Below, one piece after another: positions 1-7,806 of a DNA stretch of 46,173 nt. Position numbers and translations under genes: made by a program. How positions within the stretch are numbered: position 1 is the stretch's first letter; every line of letters begins with the position of its first letter. Source of the DNA: Dictyoglomota bacterium (GTDB taxonomy: Bacteria > Coprothermobacterota > Coprothermobacteria > Coprothermobacterales > JAADFF01); contig JAADFF010000002.1 in NCBI GenBank assembly GCA_013153035.1, positions 1 to 46,173 of the forward strand. The letters are read 5' to 3'. The notes beneath the pieces are model-generated. The model was not told the origin of the DNA. It did no database searches and saw only the letters and a program-made list of their open reading frames with translations.

Positions 1-90
1 CCGATTGCTCTTGAAGAGGGCAGCAGATTCGCAATCAGAGAAGGTGGCCGCACAGTAGGTGCTGGTGTTGTCACCGAGATCATTGAGTAA
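1..90 (+). CDS. tuf: Elongation factor Tu, C-terminal end (partial)
   Basis: The first 29 codons read in frame 1 and end with TAA at 88-90. The peptide contains EEGSRFAIREGGRTVGAGVV and ends IIE, the almost invariant C-terminus of the domain 3 beta-barrel of EF-Tu, the GTPase that delivers aminoacyl-tRNA to the ribosome. The rest of the gene lies upstream of the window. It is followed within 30 nt by an intrinsic terminator. The position just before rpmG, tRNA-Trp, secE and nusG is a common bacterial arrangement. The identity is secure despite the short fragment. Confidence 0.95.
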   Translation, partial: PIALEEGSRFAIREGGRTVGAGVVTEIIE

Positions 91-115
91 TAAATACACG
101 GAAGACATATATAGG

Positions 116-142
116 GGTCGGGGGTCTTCCCCGACCTTTTTT
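116..142 (+). terminator. Intrinsic terminator after tuf
   Basis: A perfect 8-bp stem (116-123 with 129-136, GGTCGGGG/CCCCGACC) with a 5-nt loop is followed by six T at 137-142. It lies 26 nt after the tuf stop codon and separates tuf from rpmG. Confidence 0.92.
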
Positions 143-177
143 ATGCCGACAAGAGAGCCTTAGAGAGGTGATGAGAA

Positions 178-342
178 ATGGCAAAATCCAAGTTGAGGGT
201 AAAAGTTATACTGGAGTGCACTGTCTGCGGTAGTCGCAACTATATCACTGAAAAAAATAGAAACAACACACCTGGTAGACTTGAGCTTAAGAAGTATTGC
301 CCAAAGTGTGGTAGACATACCTTGCATAAAGAGACCAAATAG
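178..342 (+). CDS. rpmG: 50S ribosomal protein L33
   Basis: A 54-residue protein beginning [20 protein letters not shown]. It is a small component of the large ribosomal subunit near the E site. Two Cys-x2-Cys pairs (CTVC near residue 14 and CPKC near residue 41) form the zinc ribbon of the cysteine-containing L33 type, which suggests zinc-replete expression. The length is typical. The ATG start has a GAGAGGTGATGAG ribosome-binding region upstream. The -35 element of the promoter for the next transcription unit lies inside its 3' end. Confidence 0.95.
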   Translation: MAKSKLRVKVILECTVCGSRNYITEKNRNNTPGRLELKKYCPKCGRHTLHKETK

Positions 343-350
343 TGTATAAT
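322..350 (+). promoter_or_regulatory. Sigma70-type promoter for tRNA-Trp/secE/nusG
   Basis: TTGCAT at 322-327 and TATAAT at 345-350 are separated by 17 nt. The -10 box is a perfect consensus. It lies about 40 nt upstream of the tRNA-Trp gene, so the transcript would start near 357 and carry the tRNA followed by secE and nusG. The -35 box overlaps the last codons of rpmG. Confidence 0.7.
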
Positions 351-391
351 AAGTTTTGCTTGCTGCGAGTAAATCTGGCAGGGAGATTGGT

Positions 392-468
392 AGGGGCGTA
401 GCTCAATTTGGCAGAGCAGTGGACTCCAAATCCACAGGCTGGGGGTTCGAGTCCCTCCGCCCCTGCCA
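392..468 (+). tRNA. trnW: tRNA-Trp (anticodon CCA)
   Basis: All arms can be drawn. The acceptor stem pairs 392-398 with 458-464, the D stem pairs 401-404 with 414-417, the anticodon stem pairs GTGGA 419-423 with TCCAC 431-435, and the T arm carries TTCGAGT. The anticodon CCA is at 426-428. Discriminator G465 is followed by an encoded CCA at 466-468. It sits between rpmG and secE, where tRNA-Trp is often found in bacteria. Confidence 0.97.
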
Positions 469-497
469 AATTTTTTAATGAAGAGGGGTGCCGAAAG

Positions 498-767
498 ATG
501 TCTCTGAAAAAGTACTTCCAAGATGTGAAGTCAGAGCTTAAGAGGGTGACTTGGCCGAGCTTTGATGAGGTAAATAGAGCAGCTGGGGCCGTTTTGGGCC
601 TATTTTTGATAGTTGGTATATATGTTGCTGTCATTGACTGGATTATGATTCTTATCTGGAAGGTATTCCACCTTGGTCCATATAAGACATTTAATACAAC
701 TACACCATCTACTTCTACAACACCGCTTACCAATACTGGTAGTAGCACAGGAACATCTACTCCATAA
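498..767 (+). CDS. secE: Preprotein translocase subunit SecE
   Basis: An 89-residue single-span membrane protein, the clamp subunit of the SecYEG translocon. The SecE signature VKSELKRVTWPSFDEV (residues 10-25) precedes one transmembrane helix at about 33-56. I place the start at ATG 498, because the open frame upstream to 408 runs through the tRNA gene; GAGGGG lies before the ATG. After the helix there is an unusual tail of about 30 residues, mostly Thr, Ser and Pro, which would face outside. Most SecE proteins stop soon after the helix. Confidence 0.93.
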   Translation: MSLKKYFQDVKSELKRVTWPSFDEVNRAAGAVLGLFLIVGIYVAVIDWIMILIWKVFHLGPYKTFNTTTPSTSTTPLTNTGSSTGTSTP

Positions 768-782
768 GTGGAGGGTTGACAT

Positions 783-1337
783 ATGGCTGAAGTTGATAAT
801 CGCAGGTGGTATCTGGTACACACATCGGCTGGAAATGAGGCAAAGGTAAAAGAAGAACTGATGAAAAGGGTGCGTTCTGCCCATCTTGAAGATAAGATTC
901 TAAGGGTAGAAGTGCCTACCGAGATGCGTATTGAGTATAAAAACAACAAACCTAGGAAGGTAGAGAAGGTTATCTATCCTGGTTATGTGTTTGTTGAGGT
1001 TGTTATAGACCCTACAAAGGGTGCTATGGATAGTGATACATGGACACTTATTAGGTTCACGCCGGGTGTTCATGGTTTTGTTAGTGTTGATGGAAGGCCC
1101 TCTCCTGTAGATGATGAGGAGATGCTTGCGGTACTTAATGCCGATGAAGATCAGGCTCCCAAGCTCGATATTGAGGTTGGTGACCTGGTTGAGGTTATTG
1201 ATGGTCCATTTAGGGGTAAAGAGGGTAGAGTTACCCAAGTGGATCACGAGCGTAAGAGAGTGTATGTGGCAATACATGTCTTTGGTAGAGAGGTTATTGC
1301 CGAGCTGGACTTTGTCCAGGTGAGAAAGAAGAAGTAA
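783..1337 (+). CDS. nusG: Transcription termination/antitermination protein NusG
   Basis: A 184-residue protein with an N-terminal NGN domain (RRWYLVHTSAGNEAKVKEEL, then the YPGYVFVE motif) and a C-terminal KOW domain (VGDLVEVIDGPFRGKEGRV). NusG binds the clamp of RNA polymerase and links it to Rho or to ribosomal protein S10. The length is the normal bacterial one, so the large insertion known from Thermotoga NusG is absent. GGAGGG lies 7 nt upstream of the ATG. The gene follows secE by 15 nt. Confidence 0.96.
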   Translation: MAEVDNRRWYLVHTSAGNEAKVKEELMKRVRSAHLEDKILRVEVPTEMRIEYKNNKPRKVEKVIYPGYVFVEVVIDPTKGAMDSDTWTLIRFTPGVHGFVSVDGRPSPVDDEEMLAVLNADEDQAPKLDIEVGDLVEVIDGPFRGKEGRVTQVDHERKRVYVAIHVFGREVIAELDFVQVRKKK

Positions 1338-1350
1338 GGAGGGTTGAAAA

Positions 1351-1794
1351 ATGGCACCTAAGAAGAAGAGCAAAAAGAAAATAGTAGACCAGTTTAGGAT
1401 GGTGTTACCTGCAGGAAAGGCTTCTCCTGCACCACCAGTTGGTCCTATTCTTGGTCAGCGTGGTATTAACATCATGGCCTTCTGTAAGGCCTTTAATGCA
1501 AAGACAGCCCAGATGGGTGATGTTATTGTTCCTGTTGATGTTACCGTTTATGCAGATAAGTCTTTCTCTTTTGAGATTAAGACACCACCAGCTTCCTTCC
1601 TTTTGAAGAGGGCAGCCGGTGTGGCAAAGGGTTCTTCTGAGCCCAATAAGGTTAAAGTAGGAAAAGTTACACGCAAGCAGGTTAAAGAAATTGCTGAGAG
1701 CAAGATGAAAGACCTCAATACCGATGATATAGAGGCAGCTATGCGCATGATAGAGGGTACTGCCCGCTCCATGGGTATTGAGGTAGTAGACTAA
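1351..1794 (+). CDS. rplK: 50S ribosomal protein L11
   Basis: A 147-residue protein of the L11 stalk base, contacting 23S rRNA and the GTPase centre. The N-terminal region carries [20 protein letters not shown], the invariant L11 signature, and the C-terminal RNA-binding domain ends with [20 protein letters not shown] lies just upstream of the ATG. It is cotranscribed with nusG (13 nt gap) and rplA. Confidence 0.97.
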   Translation: MAPKKKSKKKIVDQFRMVLPAGKASPAPPVGPILGQRGINIMAFCKAFNAKTAQMGDVIVPVDVTVYADKSFSFEIKTPPASFLLKRAAGVAKGSSEPNKVKVGKVTRKQVKEIAESKMKDLNTDDIEAAMRMIEGTARSMGIEVVD

Positions 1795-1847
1795 TCACTA
1801 CAGTGGGAGGGCCATTTGCCCGATAGAACCACAAGGAGGGATGAACA

Positions 1848-2564
1848 GTGGCAAAGAGAGGAAAGAGATATAAAGCACTACTTGAAAAGTATGACAGAAA
1901 TGCAGAGTATTCTATTAAGGAAGCAGTAAAGCTTATTAAGGAGCTTGCAACAGCCAAGTTTGACGAGACCATCGAGCTCCACATGAGAATGGGTATTGAC
2001 CCAAAGAAACCTGATCAGAATATCAGGTCTTCTGTTGTGCTTCCTCATGGTACAGGTAAGAATGTGAGGGTTCTTGTGTTTGCCGAGGGAGCAAAGGCTG
2101 AGGAGGCTAAAGAGGCAGGAGCCGACTATGTGGGTTCTGATGACCTTATAGAGAAAATTCAGAAGGGATGGCTTGACTTTGATATAGCCATTGCTACCCC
2201 TGATCAGATGAGAAAGGTTTCCAAGATTGCAAGAATACTTGGTCCCCGTGGCCTTATGCCTAACCCCAAGGCTGGCACTGTTACCAATGACATTGCCGCC
2301 GCTGTAAAGGAATTTAAGGCTGGTAAAATTGAGTTCAGAAACGATAAGACTGGAAACCTTCATATACCTGTAGGTAAGGCTTCTTTTGATGAACAGAAGC
2401 TTCTTGAAAATATCAAGGCTGCTCTTGCAGCGGTCTTGGCAGCAAAACCTGCTTCTTCTAAAGGTGCCTATATCAAAAAGATGGTGCTTGCACCAACCAT
2501 GGGCCCCGGTGTGAGGGTTAATGTCAAAGACGCAACAGACTTTGCTACCAAAAAGTCTGTATAA
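1848..2564 (+). CDS. rplA: 50S ribosomal protein L1
   Basis: A 238-residue L1 stalk protein starting at GTG 1848, with AAGGAGG (1833-1839) 8 nt upstream. The ATG at 1841 is in another frame. The L1 motifs [17 protein letters not shown] and the C-terminal [11 protein letters not shown] are present. In many bacteria L1 also represses its own operon; I saw no clear L1 operator in the 53-nt rplK-rplA gap. A likely promoter for the next unit overlaps its stop codon. Confidence 0.96.
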   Translation: MAKRGKRYKALLEKYDRNAEYSIKEAVKLIKELATAKFDETIELHMRMGIDPKKPDQNIRSSVVLPHGTGKNVRVLVFAEGAKAEEAKEAGADYVGSDDLIEKIQKGWLDFDIAIATPDQMRKVSKIARILGPRGLMPNPKAGTVTNDIAAAVKEFKAGKIEFRNDKTGNLHIPVGKASFDEQKLLENIKAALAAVLAAKPASSKGAYIKKMVLAPTMGPGVRVNVKDATDFATKKSV

Positions 2565-2566
2565 TA

Positions 2567-2575
2567 TGGTATTAT
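2567..2575 (+). promoter_or_regulatory. Extended -10 promoter for the rplJL leader
   Basis: TGG followed by TATTAT (2570-2575) forms an extended -10 element just after the rplA stop codon. Transcription would begin at about 2582, where the structured L10 leader starts. No convincing -35 box is seen. The same TGG-TATWAT form recurs before feoB and feoA. Confidence 0.4.
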
Positions 2576-2580
2576 AAAAA

Positions 2581-2703
2581 TCGGTTTGACCTGAGAAGTC
2601 GGTCGCAAACCCCCGTTTAAGGGGTACCGGCGGAGGTCGGATAGGCGAAAAGCAAATAGGTGTGTTTGTGATAGGCCTGCCGACTCCGTCGGCAGGCTTT
2701 TTT
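2581..2703 (+). promoter_or_regulatory. Ribosomal protein L10 leader of rplJL
   Basis: The 159-nt rplA-rplJ gap holds a structured leader. A hairpin pairs GGTTTG (2583-2588) with CAAACC (2606-2611) and continues inside as ACC/GGT. An alternative long-range pairing is GACCT (2588-2592) with AGGTC (2634-2638). The leader ends in a strong terminator hairpin at 2675-2703. Position and architecture fit the known L10 leader, which is bound by the L10-L12 complex and lowers rplJL expression when these proteins are in excess. Mutually exclusive pairings would allow attenuation; that part is inference. Confidence 0.7.
2675..2703 (+). terminator. Attenuator-type terminator before rplJ
   Basis: A perfect 10-bp stem (2675-2684 with 2688-2697) with the 3-nt loop TCC is followed by six T at 2698-2703. 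It lies 20 nt before the rplJ start, so it probably acts as a conditional terminator of the L10 leader, or as the terminator of the rplKA transcript. Confidence 0.88.
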
Positions 2704-2723
2704 CATAGAGAGGAGGTGAAAGT

Positions 2724-3269
2724 GTGATTACAGGTAAGAGTCCCAGACCAGAGAAGGTTAAGAAGGTCCAGGAGATTAGAGAGAAGATAGCAAAGGCTAC
2801 AGCTGTGATTCTCACAAAGTTCGAGGGTATTACCTCCGGTGATATGATGGACCTTCGTGCCGAGATTCGTAAAAACGGTCTTGAGATGAAGGTCTACAAA
2901 AACACTCTCATCCGTATCGCATTTGAAGAGGAGGGATACGAGGATATCCCAGCTGAGGCATTTAAGTATACAACTGCTATGATCTTTGCCTACGATGATC
3001 CTGTTGTAGCTGCTAAGCTCTACAAGGATATGAGAAAGCAGTATGATGTACTTGAGCCCAAACTACTCATTCTTGAGGGTAGGGTCTTTGGTCCTGAGAA
3101 GGTCGAGCAGCTTGCCGAGATGCCTTCCAGAGAGCAGGCACTTGCAATGGTGGCTGCTGCATTTGCCGCGCCGCTTAAGAACATGGCAAGCGTACTTCAG
3201 GCACCAGTAAGAGATCTTGCCAATGTTCTTCAGGCTTTGAAGAACAAGAAAGAAGAAGAGGGAGCCTAA
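2724..3269 (+). CDS. rplJ: 50S ribosomal protein L10
   Basis: A 181-residue protein forming the base of the L12 stalk, which recruits translation factors. The N-terminal RNA-binding part contains KPRPEKV-like and KNTLIRIAFEEEG motifs, and the C-terminal helix that binds L12 dimers ends in ANVLQALKNKKEEEGA. It starts at GTG 2724 behind GAGGAGGTGAA; the GTG two bases earlier would stop at once. Expression is likely controlled by the preceding L10 leader. Confidence 0.96.
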   Translation: MITGKSPRPEKVKKVQEIREKIAKATAVILTKFEGITSGDMMDLRAEIRKNGLEMKVYKNTLIRIAFEEEGYEDIPAEAFKYTTAMIFAYDDPVVAAKLYKDMRKQYDVLEPKLLILEGRVFGPEKVEQLAEMPSREQALAMVAAAFAAPLKNMASVLQAPVRDLANVLQALKNKKEEEGA

Positions 3270-3327
3270 GGCTCTGAACACCTAAAAAAACAAAATAAAA
3301 AGAAAGAATAAAAGGAGGTAGATAGAT

Positions 3328-3708
3328 ATGTCCTGCACAAAGGAACAGATCATTGAGGCCCTTAAGGGTATGACCGTTATGGATCTTGTCGATCTCGTAA
3401 AAGCAATAGAGGAGGAGTTTGGTGTTTCCGCATCCGCTCCTGTAATGATGGCTGCTATGCCAGCCGCCGGTGCTGCTGCTGAGCCAGCAGAGGAGAAGAC
3501 CGAGTGGGATGTCGTCCTTAAAGAGGCCGGTCCTAAGAAGCTCAATGTTATTAAGGTTCTTCGTCAGCTTACTGGTCTTGGTCTTAAAGAGGCCAAGGAG
3601 CTTGTCGACAACGCTCCTTCTACAATCAAAGAGGGTATTTCCAAGGAAGAGGCCGAGGATATCAAGAAGAAGCTCGAAGAGGCTGGCGCCGTTATCGAGC
3701 TCAAGTAA
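3328..3708 (+). CDS. rplL: 50S ribosomal protein L7/L12
   Basis: A 126-residue acidic protein. The N-terminal dimerisation part (residues 1-35) is joined by an Ala/Pro/Met-rich hinge (about 38-55) to the C-terminal domain, which has [20 protein letters not shown], the factor-binding helix region. L12 is present in multiple copies on the stalk. AAAGGAGG precedes the ATG. It ends the ribosomal operon; rpoB, the usual next gene, is not here. Confidence 0.97.
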   Translation: MSCTKEQIIEALKGMTVMDLVDLVKAIEEEFGVSASAPVMMAAMPAAGAAAEPAEEKTEWDVVLKEAGPKKLNVIKVLRQLTGLGLKEAKELVDNAPSTIKEGISKEEAEDIKKKLEEAGAVIELK

Positions 3709-3735
3709 TTTACAACATCTTTTTGCATTGTATTT

Positions 3736-3763
3736 GGGAGGGGTATTTGCCCCTCCCTTTGTT
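3736..3763 (+). terminator. Terminator after rplL
   Basis: A perfect 8-bp stem (3736-3743 GGGAGGGG with 3750-3757 CCCCTCCC) with a 6-nt loop is followed by a short T-rich tract, TTTGTTGT. The T tract is interrupted, so termination may be partial. A -10 element for rimP follows directly. Confidence 0.75.
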
Positions 3764-3770
3764 GTATAAT
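3763..3770 (+). promoter_or_regulatory. Promoter -10 upstream of rimP
   Basis: TG followed directly by a perfect TATAAT at 3765-3770. It lies just downstream of the rplL terminator and about 55 nt before the rimP start. No good -35 hexamer is present at the right distance. It probably drives the long rimP-to-metK operon. Confidence 0.5.
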
Positions 3771-3825
3771 ATTATGAGTGGGATGATGAGTCCCACTTTA
3801 TTTGTTATATAAGAGGTGATTTGCG

Positions 3826-4287
3826 ATGAACTGGGCAGATGTAATAGAAAAAATAGAACCGGAGATTAAACAGATAGTAGAGGATGCAGGCTATATGTTT
3901 GTTGATTTGGTGCATCGCAGGGAGGGTAGGTCTTCTATCCTTTCTGTGGTTATACATAAGGACCCTTCTGTTAGCTTGAAGGATTGTGAGAAAGTTAGCA
4001 GAAGGGTTGAACTGTTTCTTGATTCTGTGGATATTATTCCGCAGAGGTATATTCTGGAGGTAACATCTCCAGGACTTGATAGAAAGATTAGAAGAGACTT
4101 TGAGTACGACATTTTTAAAGGAAGAATTGCCCGTATCACATTTATCGATGATGAGGGTAAAGTGCGTACGACAGAGGCTACCCTTGTGGGCATACAAGAT
4201 GAAGAGCTTGTTGTAGAGAAAGACGGTAGCCTTTATCGTATTCCGTTGTCTTCCATTAAAAAGGCAGTACTTATTCCACAGATATGA
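3826..4287 (+). CDS. rimP: Ribosome maturation factor RimP
   Basis: A 153-residue protein needed for 30S subunit assembly. The N-terminal domain has the family pattern GYMFVDLVHRREGRSSILSV and the C-terminal part has YILEVTSPGLDRKIRRDFEY, the RimP hallmark. AAGAGGTGATTTGCG precedes the ATG. It is the first gene of the conserved rimP-nusA-ylxP-infB-rbfA cluster; the ylxR and L7Ae-like genes often found between nusA and infB are missing. Confidence 0.94.
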   Translation: MNWADVIEKIEPEIKQIVEDAGYMFVDLVHRREGRSSILSVVIHKDPSVSLKDCEKVSRRVELFLDSVDIIPQRYILEVTSPGLDRKIRRDFEYDIFKGRIARITFIDDEGKVRTTEATLVGIQDEELVVEKDGSLYRIPLSSIKKAVLIPQI

Positions 4288-4302
4288 AAGGGTGTGGTGG
4301 GT

Positions 4303-5457
4303 ATGATAACAGGAAAAGAGCTTATTAGGGCGATGGAGGATGTTAGTAGGCTAAAAAATTTGTCTATCAATGAGGTTGTTGAGGCATTGGAAGATGCACT
4401 GGTTATTGCCTATTTTAGGCACATGAGGATAGACAAGAAGGATAGGGAAAGGCTTAAAGATTTGGTGAAGGCCCATGTCGACATGACAACAGGTGAGATT
4501 GATATTATCCATAAGAAACAGGTTGTGGAAAATGTAGAAGACCCACTTACCCAGATTTCTGTTGATGAGGCAAGAAAACTTGGTTTTGACGCAGAGGTTG
4601 GTCAGCATATAGAACTGAAGTTTGACCCCAAGAACTTTACACGCGATGAGGTTAACATCGTTCAGCAGGTGTTCAACCAGCGTATTGCCAACGCACAGAA
4701 AGAGCATAAATATGAATATCTGAAGTCTCTTGAGGGCACTTTGGTAAGAGGGCGCATTATCGGTGTAGAGAAGGGGATGTATAGAGGACAGCCTACGCTA
4801 AAGGTAAGGGTTGATATTGAAGGTGTCGATACTATGCTTCCACCTGAAGAACAGGTAAGGGCATACAAGAAAGATGGCAAGATTATTGGTGATACATACA
4901 AGCGCGGTGAGTGGTATGACTTTTACCTGAGGGAAGTTAAGCGTATAGGAAAGGGTAAGGGTAATTTTGACCTTATCATATCCCGTAGCGATCCAAAACT
5001 TGTTGAGCTACTGCTTGAGAGAGAAGTGCCTGATATAGGTAAGGGGTTTGTTGAGGTTAAAGACATTGCCAGAGAGCCTGGTAAACGCACAAAGGTATCT
5101 GTTCTCTCCCTTGATAGCCGTATAGACCCAGTAGCTGTGTGTATAGGTCCAAGGGGTAGACGTATTAAAGATGTGCAGCGAGAGCTAAGAGGAGAGAAGA
5201 TAGATGTTATACGCTGGTCTGCAGAGCCGGAAGAGTATATTAAGAATGCTCTTGCCCCAGCAGAGATAGACAATGTGGAGATTGTAGACCCGGAGCACAA
5301 GCTGGCTAAAGTATATGTGCATCATAGTAATGTGAAGCAGGCAATAGGAGAAGAGGGACTCAATGTCAAGCTGGCAGAAAAGCTGACAGGTTGGCATATA
5401 GACATAGTAGAATTGGGAGCCCCTGAGGAAACAGAAGGGGGTGGTGTGAATGAGTAA
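4303..5457 (+). CDS. nusA: Transcription termination/antitermination protein NusA
   Basis: About 384 residues. The order is an N-terminal RNA polymerase-binding domain (residues 1-120), an S1 domain (LEGTLVRGRIIGVEKG onward), and two KH domains with CIGPRGRRIKDVQRELRGEK and AIGEEGLNVKLAEKLTGWHI. NusA modulates pausing and termination. No C-terminal acidic repeats are present, as in most non-proteobacterial NusA. I chose ATG 4303 because AAAGGG at 4287-4292 lies 10 nt upstream; GTG 4294 would be only 2 nt from it. The last 8 nt overlap infB. Confidence 0.95.
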   Translation: MITGKELIRAMEDVSRLKNLSINEVVEALEDALVIAYFRHMRIDKKDRERLKDLVKAHVDMTTGEIDIIHKKQVVENVEDPLTQISVDEARKLGFDAEVGQHIELKFDPKNFTRDEVNIVQQVFNQRIANAQKEHKYEYLKSLEGTLVRGRIIGVEKGMYRGQPTLKVRVDIEGVDTMLPPEEQVRAYKKDGKIIGDTYKRGEWYDFYLREVKRIGKGKGNFDLIISRSDPKLVELLLEREVPDIGKGFVEVKDIAREPGKRTKVSVLSLDSRIDPVAVCIGPRGRRIKDVQRELRGEKIDVIRWSAEPEEYIKNALAPAEIDNVEIVDPEHKLAKVYVHHSNVKQAIGEEGLNVKLAEKLTGWHIDIVELGAPEETEGGGVNE

Positions 5458-7513
5458 GATTCGTGTTTATAAGCTTGCAAAAGAGCTAGGAGTTAGTAGC
5501 AAAGAACTGATGCATAAGCTTGATGAGTTAGGAGTTGAGGTTAAGAGTCATATGTCTACACTTGATGATGAAACGGCAGAGGCTATAAGGGAAATTTATA
5601 GTGAAGAGGAAGAAGTTGTAGAAGTTGTTTCCGATAAAGAAAAAATCATAGAAAATACAGAGGAGATAACCTCTGTTGAGGAACAAAAAGAAGAGGAGAA
5701 AGCAGAGTCTGAAGCTACAGAAGAGGTAGAGGAAGAAGAGAGTATGGAGGAAGATATCAAGATATTGGAGATAGAAAAAGGGGCAACACTCAGTGATGTG
5801 GCAGATATGTTAGGTGTTTCTGCCACAGATCTTGTCAAGGTGCTGTTTATGAAGGGCATGATGGTGAAGCCCACATCTGAGGTAAACGATGAGGTCCTTG
5901 AGGTGCTTTCTGAGGAATATTCTTTCCTTTATGAGTGGAAAGAGGAGGCAGAGGAGGAAGAAGAGGAAGAGATACAAGTTGTTGATAGGTCTAAGCTGAA
6001 GCCCAGACCACCGGTTGTTACTGTTATGGGCCATGTTGACCATGGTAAGACAACACTTCTTGATGCCATTCGTGGTACATCGGTTGCAGCCCGTGAAGCC
6101 GGTGGTATTACACAGAGTATCGGTGCTTCTGTTGTTGAGATAAATGGAAGGAAGATTACATTTATCGATACACCGGGTCACGAAGCATTTACGGCTATGC
6201 GTGCCCGTGGTGCACAGGTTACAGATATCGTTGTTCTTGTTGTTGCTGCAACAGAAGGTGTTAAGCCTCAGACGATAGAGGCCGTTAACCACGCCAAGGC
6301 TGCTGGTGTGCCTATTATTGTTGCCGTCAACAAGATAGATGTGCCCGGTGCCAATCCCGATGTTGTTAAGCAGCAGTTGTCTCAGTATGATCTGCTTCCT
6401 GAAGAGTGGGGAGGTACAACTCCATATGTTAATGTCTCCGCTCTGAAGAAGATAGGTATTGAAGACCTTTTGGAGACCATTCTCCTTGTTGCAGATATCG
6501 AGCTTGAAGACAAACTCCTTGCCAACTATGATGCACCGGCAAGAGGTTTTATCATTGAGTCTAAGCTTGATAAGGGAAGAGGTCCTGTTGCCACTGTTAT
6601 TGTTAAAGATGGCACACTCCACAAAGGTGATGCTGTTGTTATCGAGACAGTTTATGGTAAAGTGAGGGCTATCTTTGATGATAAACGCAGACAGATTAAA
6701 GAAGTTACACCGGGGCTTCCCGGTGAGATTATGGGACTGTCCGATGTTCCACCTGCCGGTGCCAAACTGAAGGTTGTTGAGAGTGAGAGATTGGCAAGAG
6801 AGCTTGCAGAAAAGGAACTTGAAAAGAGGAAAGAGAAGGAGCAGAAAGAGAGACAAAAAGTGCTTTCTCTTGAAGACTTTTATGTCAATCAAGGTGACAA
6901 GCAGGTTCTTAATATTATTCTCAGAGCTGATACCGATGGTTCCCTTGAGGCTATTAAGGGTGCCCTGTTTAAGATGAAAAAGCCAGAAAATATAGATATC
7001 AATATTATCCATACTGGTATTGGTGCGATTACTGAAAACGATGTTATGCTTGCCGAAGCTTCAAAGGCCATTATTCTTGGGTTCAATGTTAGGCCACCGA
7101 GCAAGGTTCAGAAGCTGGCCCAGAGCAAAGGTATTATTATTAAGACCTATCGTATTATCTATCAACTACTGGAAGAGATGGAAGCAATGCTTAAAGGCAT
7201 GCTACAGCCCAAAGAAGTGGAGAAGGTTATTGGCCATGCTGAGGTGCGTAAGACATTTAAGGTACCTAAGGTTGGTACTGTTGCCGGCCTGTATGTTACC
7301 GATGGTAAGATGACCCGTAATGCCCGTATTAGGGTTATCAGAGATGGTGTTATTGTTGCCGATACCAAAGTACTCTCTCTTAAGAGATTCAAAGAAGATG
7401 TCAGAGAGGTTGCCGCAGGCTATGAATGCGGTATGGGCCTTGAAAAGTTCAACGATATTAAAGAAGGAGATATCTTTGAGGCCTATGTTATAGAGATGGT
7501 GAAGGAGGAATAA
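5450..7513 (+). CDS. infB: Translation initiation factor IF-2
   Basis: A 687-residue GTPase that brings initiator tRNA to the 30S subunit. Two IF2_N modules (about residues 1-50 and 105-150) flank a very Glu-rich linker. The G domain has GHVDHGKT at 194-201, switch I with GGITQSIGA, DTPGH at 240-244, NKID at 294-297 and SALKK. Domains II to IV follow, ending with the fMet-tRNA-binding C2 domain. Length is typical for an IF-2 with a short N-terminal region. It overlaps nusA by 8 nt. Confidence 0.97.
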   Translation: MSKIRVYKLAKELGVSSKELMHKLDELGVEVKSHMSTLDDETAEAIREIYSEEEEVVEVVSDKEKIIENTEEITSVEEQKEEEKAESEATEEVEEEESMEEDIKILEIEKGATLSDVADMLGVSATDLVKVLFMKGMMVKPTSEVNDEVLEVLSEEYSFLYEWKEEAEEEEEEEIQVVDRSKLKPRPPVVTVMGHVDHGKTTLLDAIRGTSVAAREAGGITQSIGASVVEINGRKITFIDTPGHEAFTAMRARGAQVTDIVVLVVAATEGVKPQTIEAVNHAKAAGVPIIVAVNKIDVPGANPDVVKQQLSQYDLLPEEWGGTTPYVNVSALKKIGIEDLLETILLVADIELEDKLLANYDAPARGFIIESKLDKGRGPVATVIVKDGTLHKGDAVVIETVYGKVRAIFDDKRRQIKEVTPGLPGEIMGLSDVPPAGAKLKVVESERLARELAEKELEKRKEKEQKERQKVLSLEDFYVNQGDKQVLNIILRADTDGSLEAIKGALFKMKKPENIDINIIHTGIGAITENDVMLAEASKAIILGFNVRPPSKVQKLAQSKGIIIKTYRIIYQLLEEMEAMLKGMLQPKEVEKVIGHAEVRKTFKVPKVGTVAGLYVTDGKMTRNARIRVIRDGVIVADTKVLSLKRFKEDVREVAAGYECGMGLEKFNDIKEGDIFEAYVIEMVKEE

Positions 7514-7514
7514 T

Positions 7515-7802
7515 ATGGTTCTTATATGGTATGGTCTGCTGTCTGTTGAGGCCATGTCTCTAAAAGAAAAGCGTATGGTTATACGCTCATTTAAAGATAG
7601 GGCTATGAAGAAGTATCCGGTGGTTGTCGCGGAGACAACCCACCAAGATGCCCTTGACAGGGCAGGTATTACCGTTGCCATTGTCGGAACAGACAAGGCT
7701 CTACTGGAGAGTATATTGTCAAAGCTTGAAGTAGAGTGGTACAACGCCGGTGGTGGCGACATCATAGAAGATGAAGTATTCATATGGAGAGAAAGAGGGT
7801 GA
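7515..7802 (+). CDS. ylxP: YlxP-like protein (DUF503)
   Basis: A 95-residue protein with the DUF503 pattern: GLLSVEAMSLKEKRMVIRS at the N-terminus, a central basic region, and a C-terminal strand ending FIWRERG. The family usually sits between infB and rbfA, as here, with 1 nt to infB and 4 nt to rbfA. Its role is not settled; the location suggests a link to ribosome maturation or to RbfA. It has no catalytic motif that I recognise. Confidence 0.85.
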   Translation: MVLIWYGLLSVEAMSLKEKRMVIRSFKDRAMKKYPVVVAETTHQDALDRAGITVAIVGTDKALLESILSKLEVEWYNAGGGDIIEDEVFIWRERG

Positions 7803-7806
7803 GGAT

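Noticed and set aside
408-497. A longer SecE starting at 408
   Set aside because: It would translate the tRNA-Trp gene. ATG 498 gives the normal SecE N-terminus.
5810-7012. A 400-codon open frame on the minus strand opposite infB
   Set aside because: Same reasons: antisense to a conserved GTPase, with low-complexity, Asn/Cys-rich translation.
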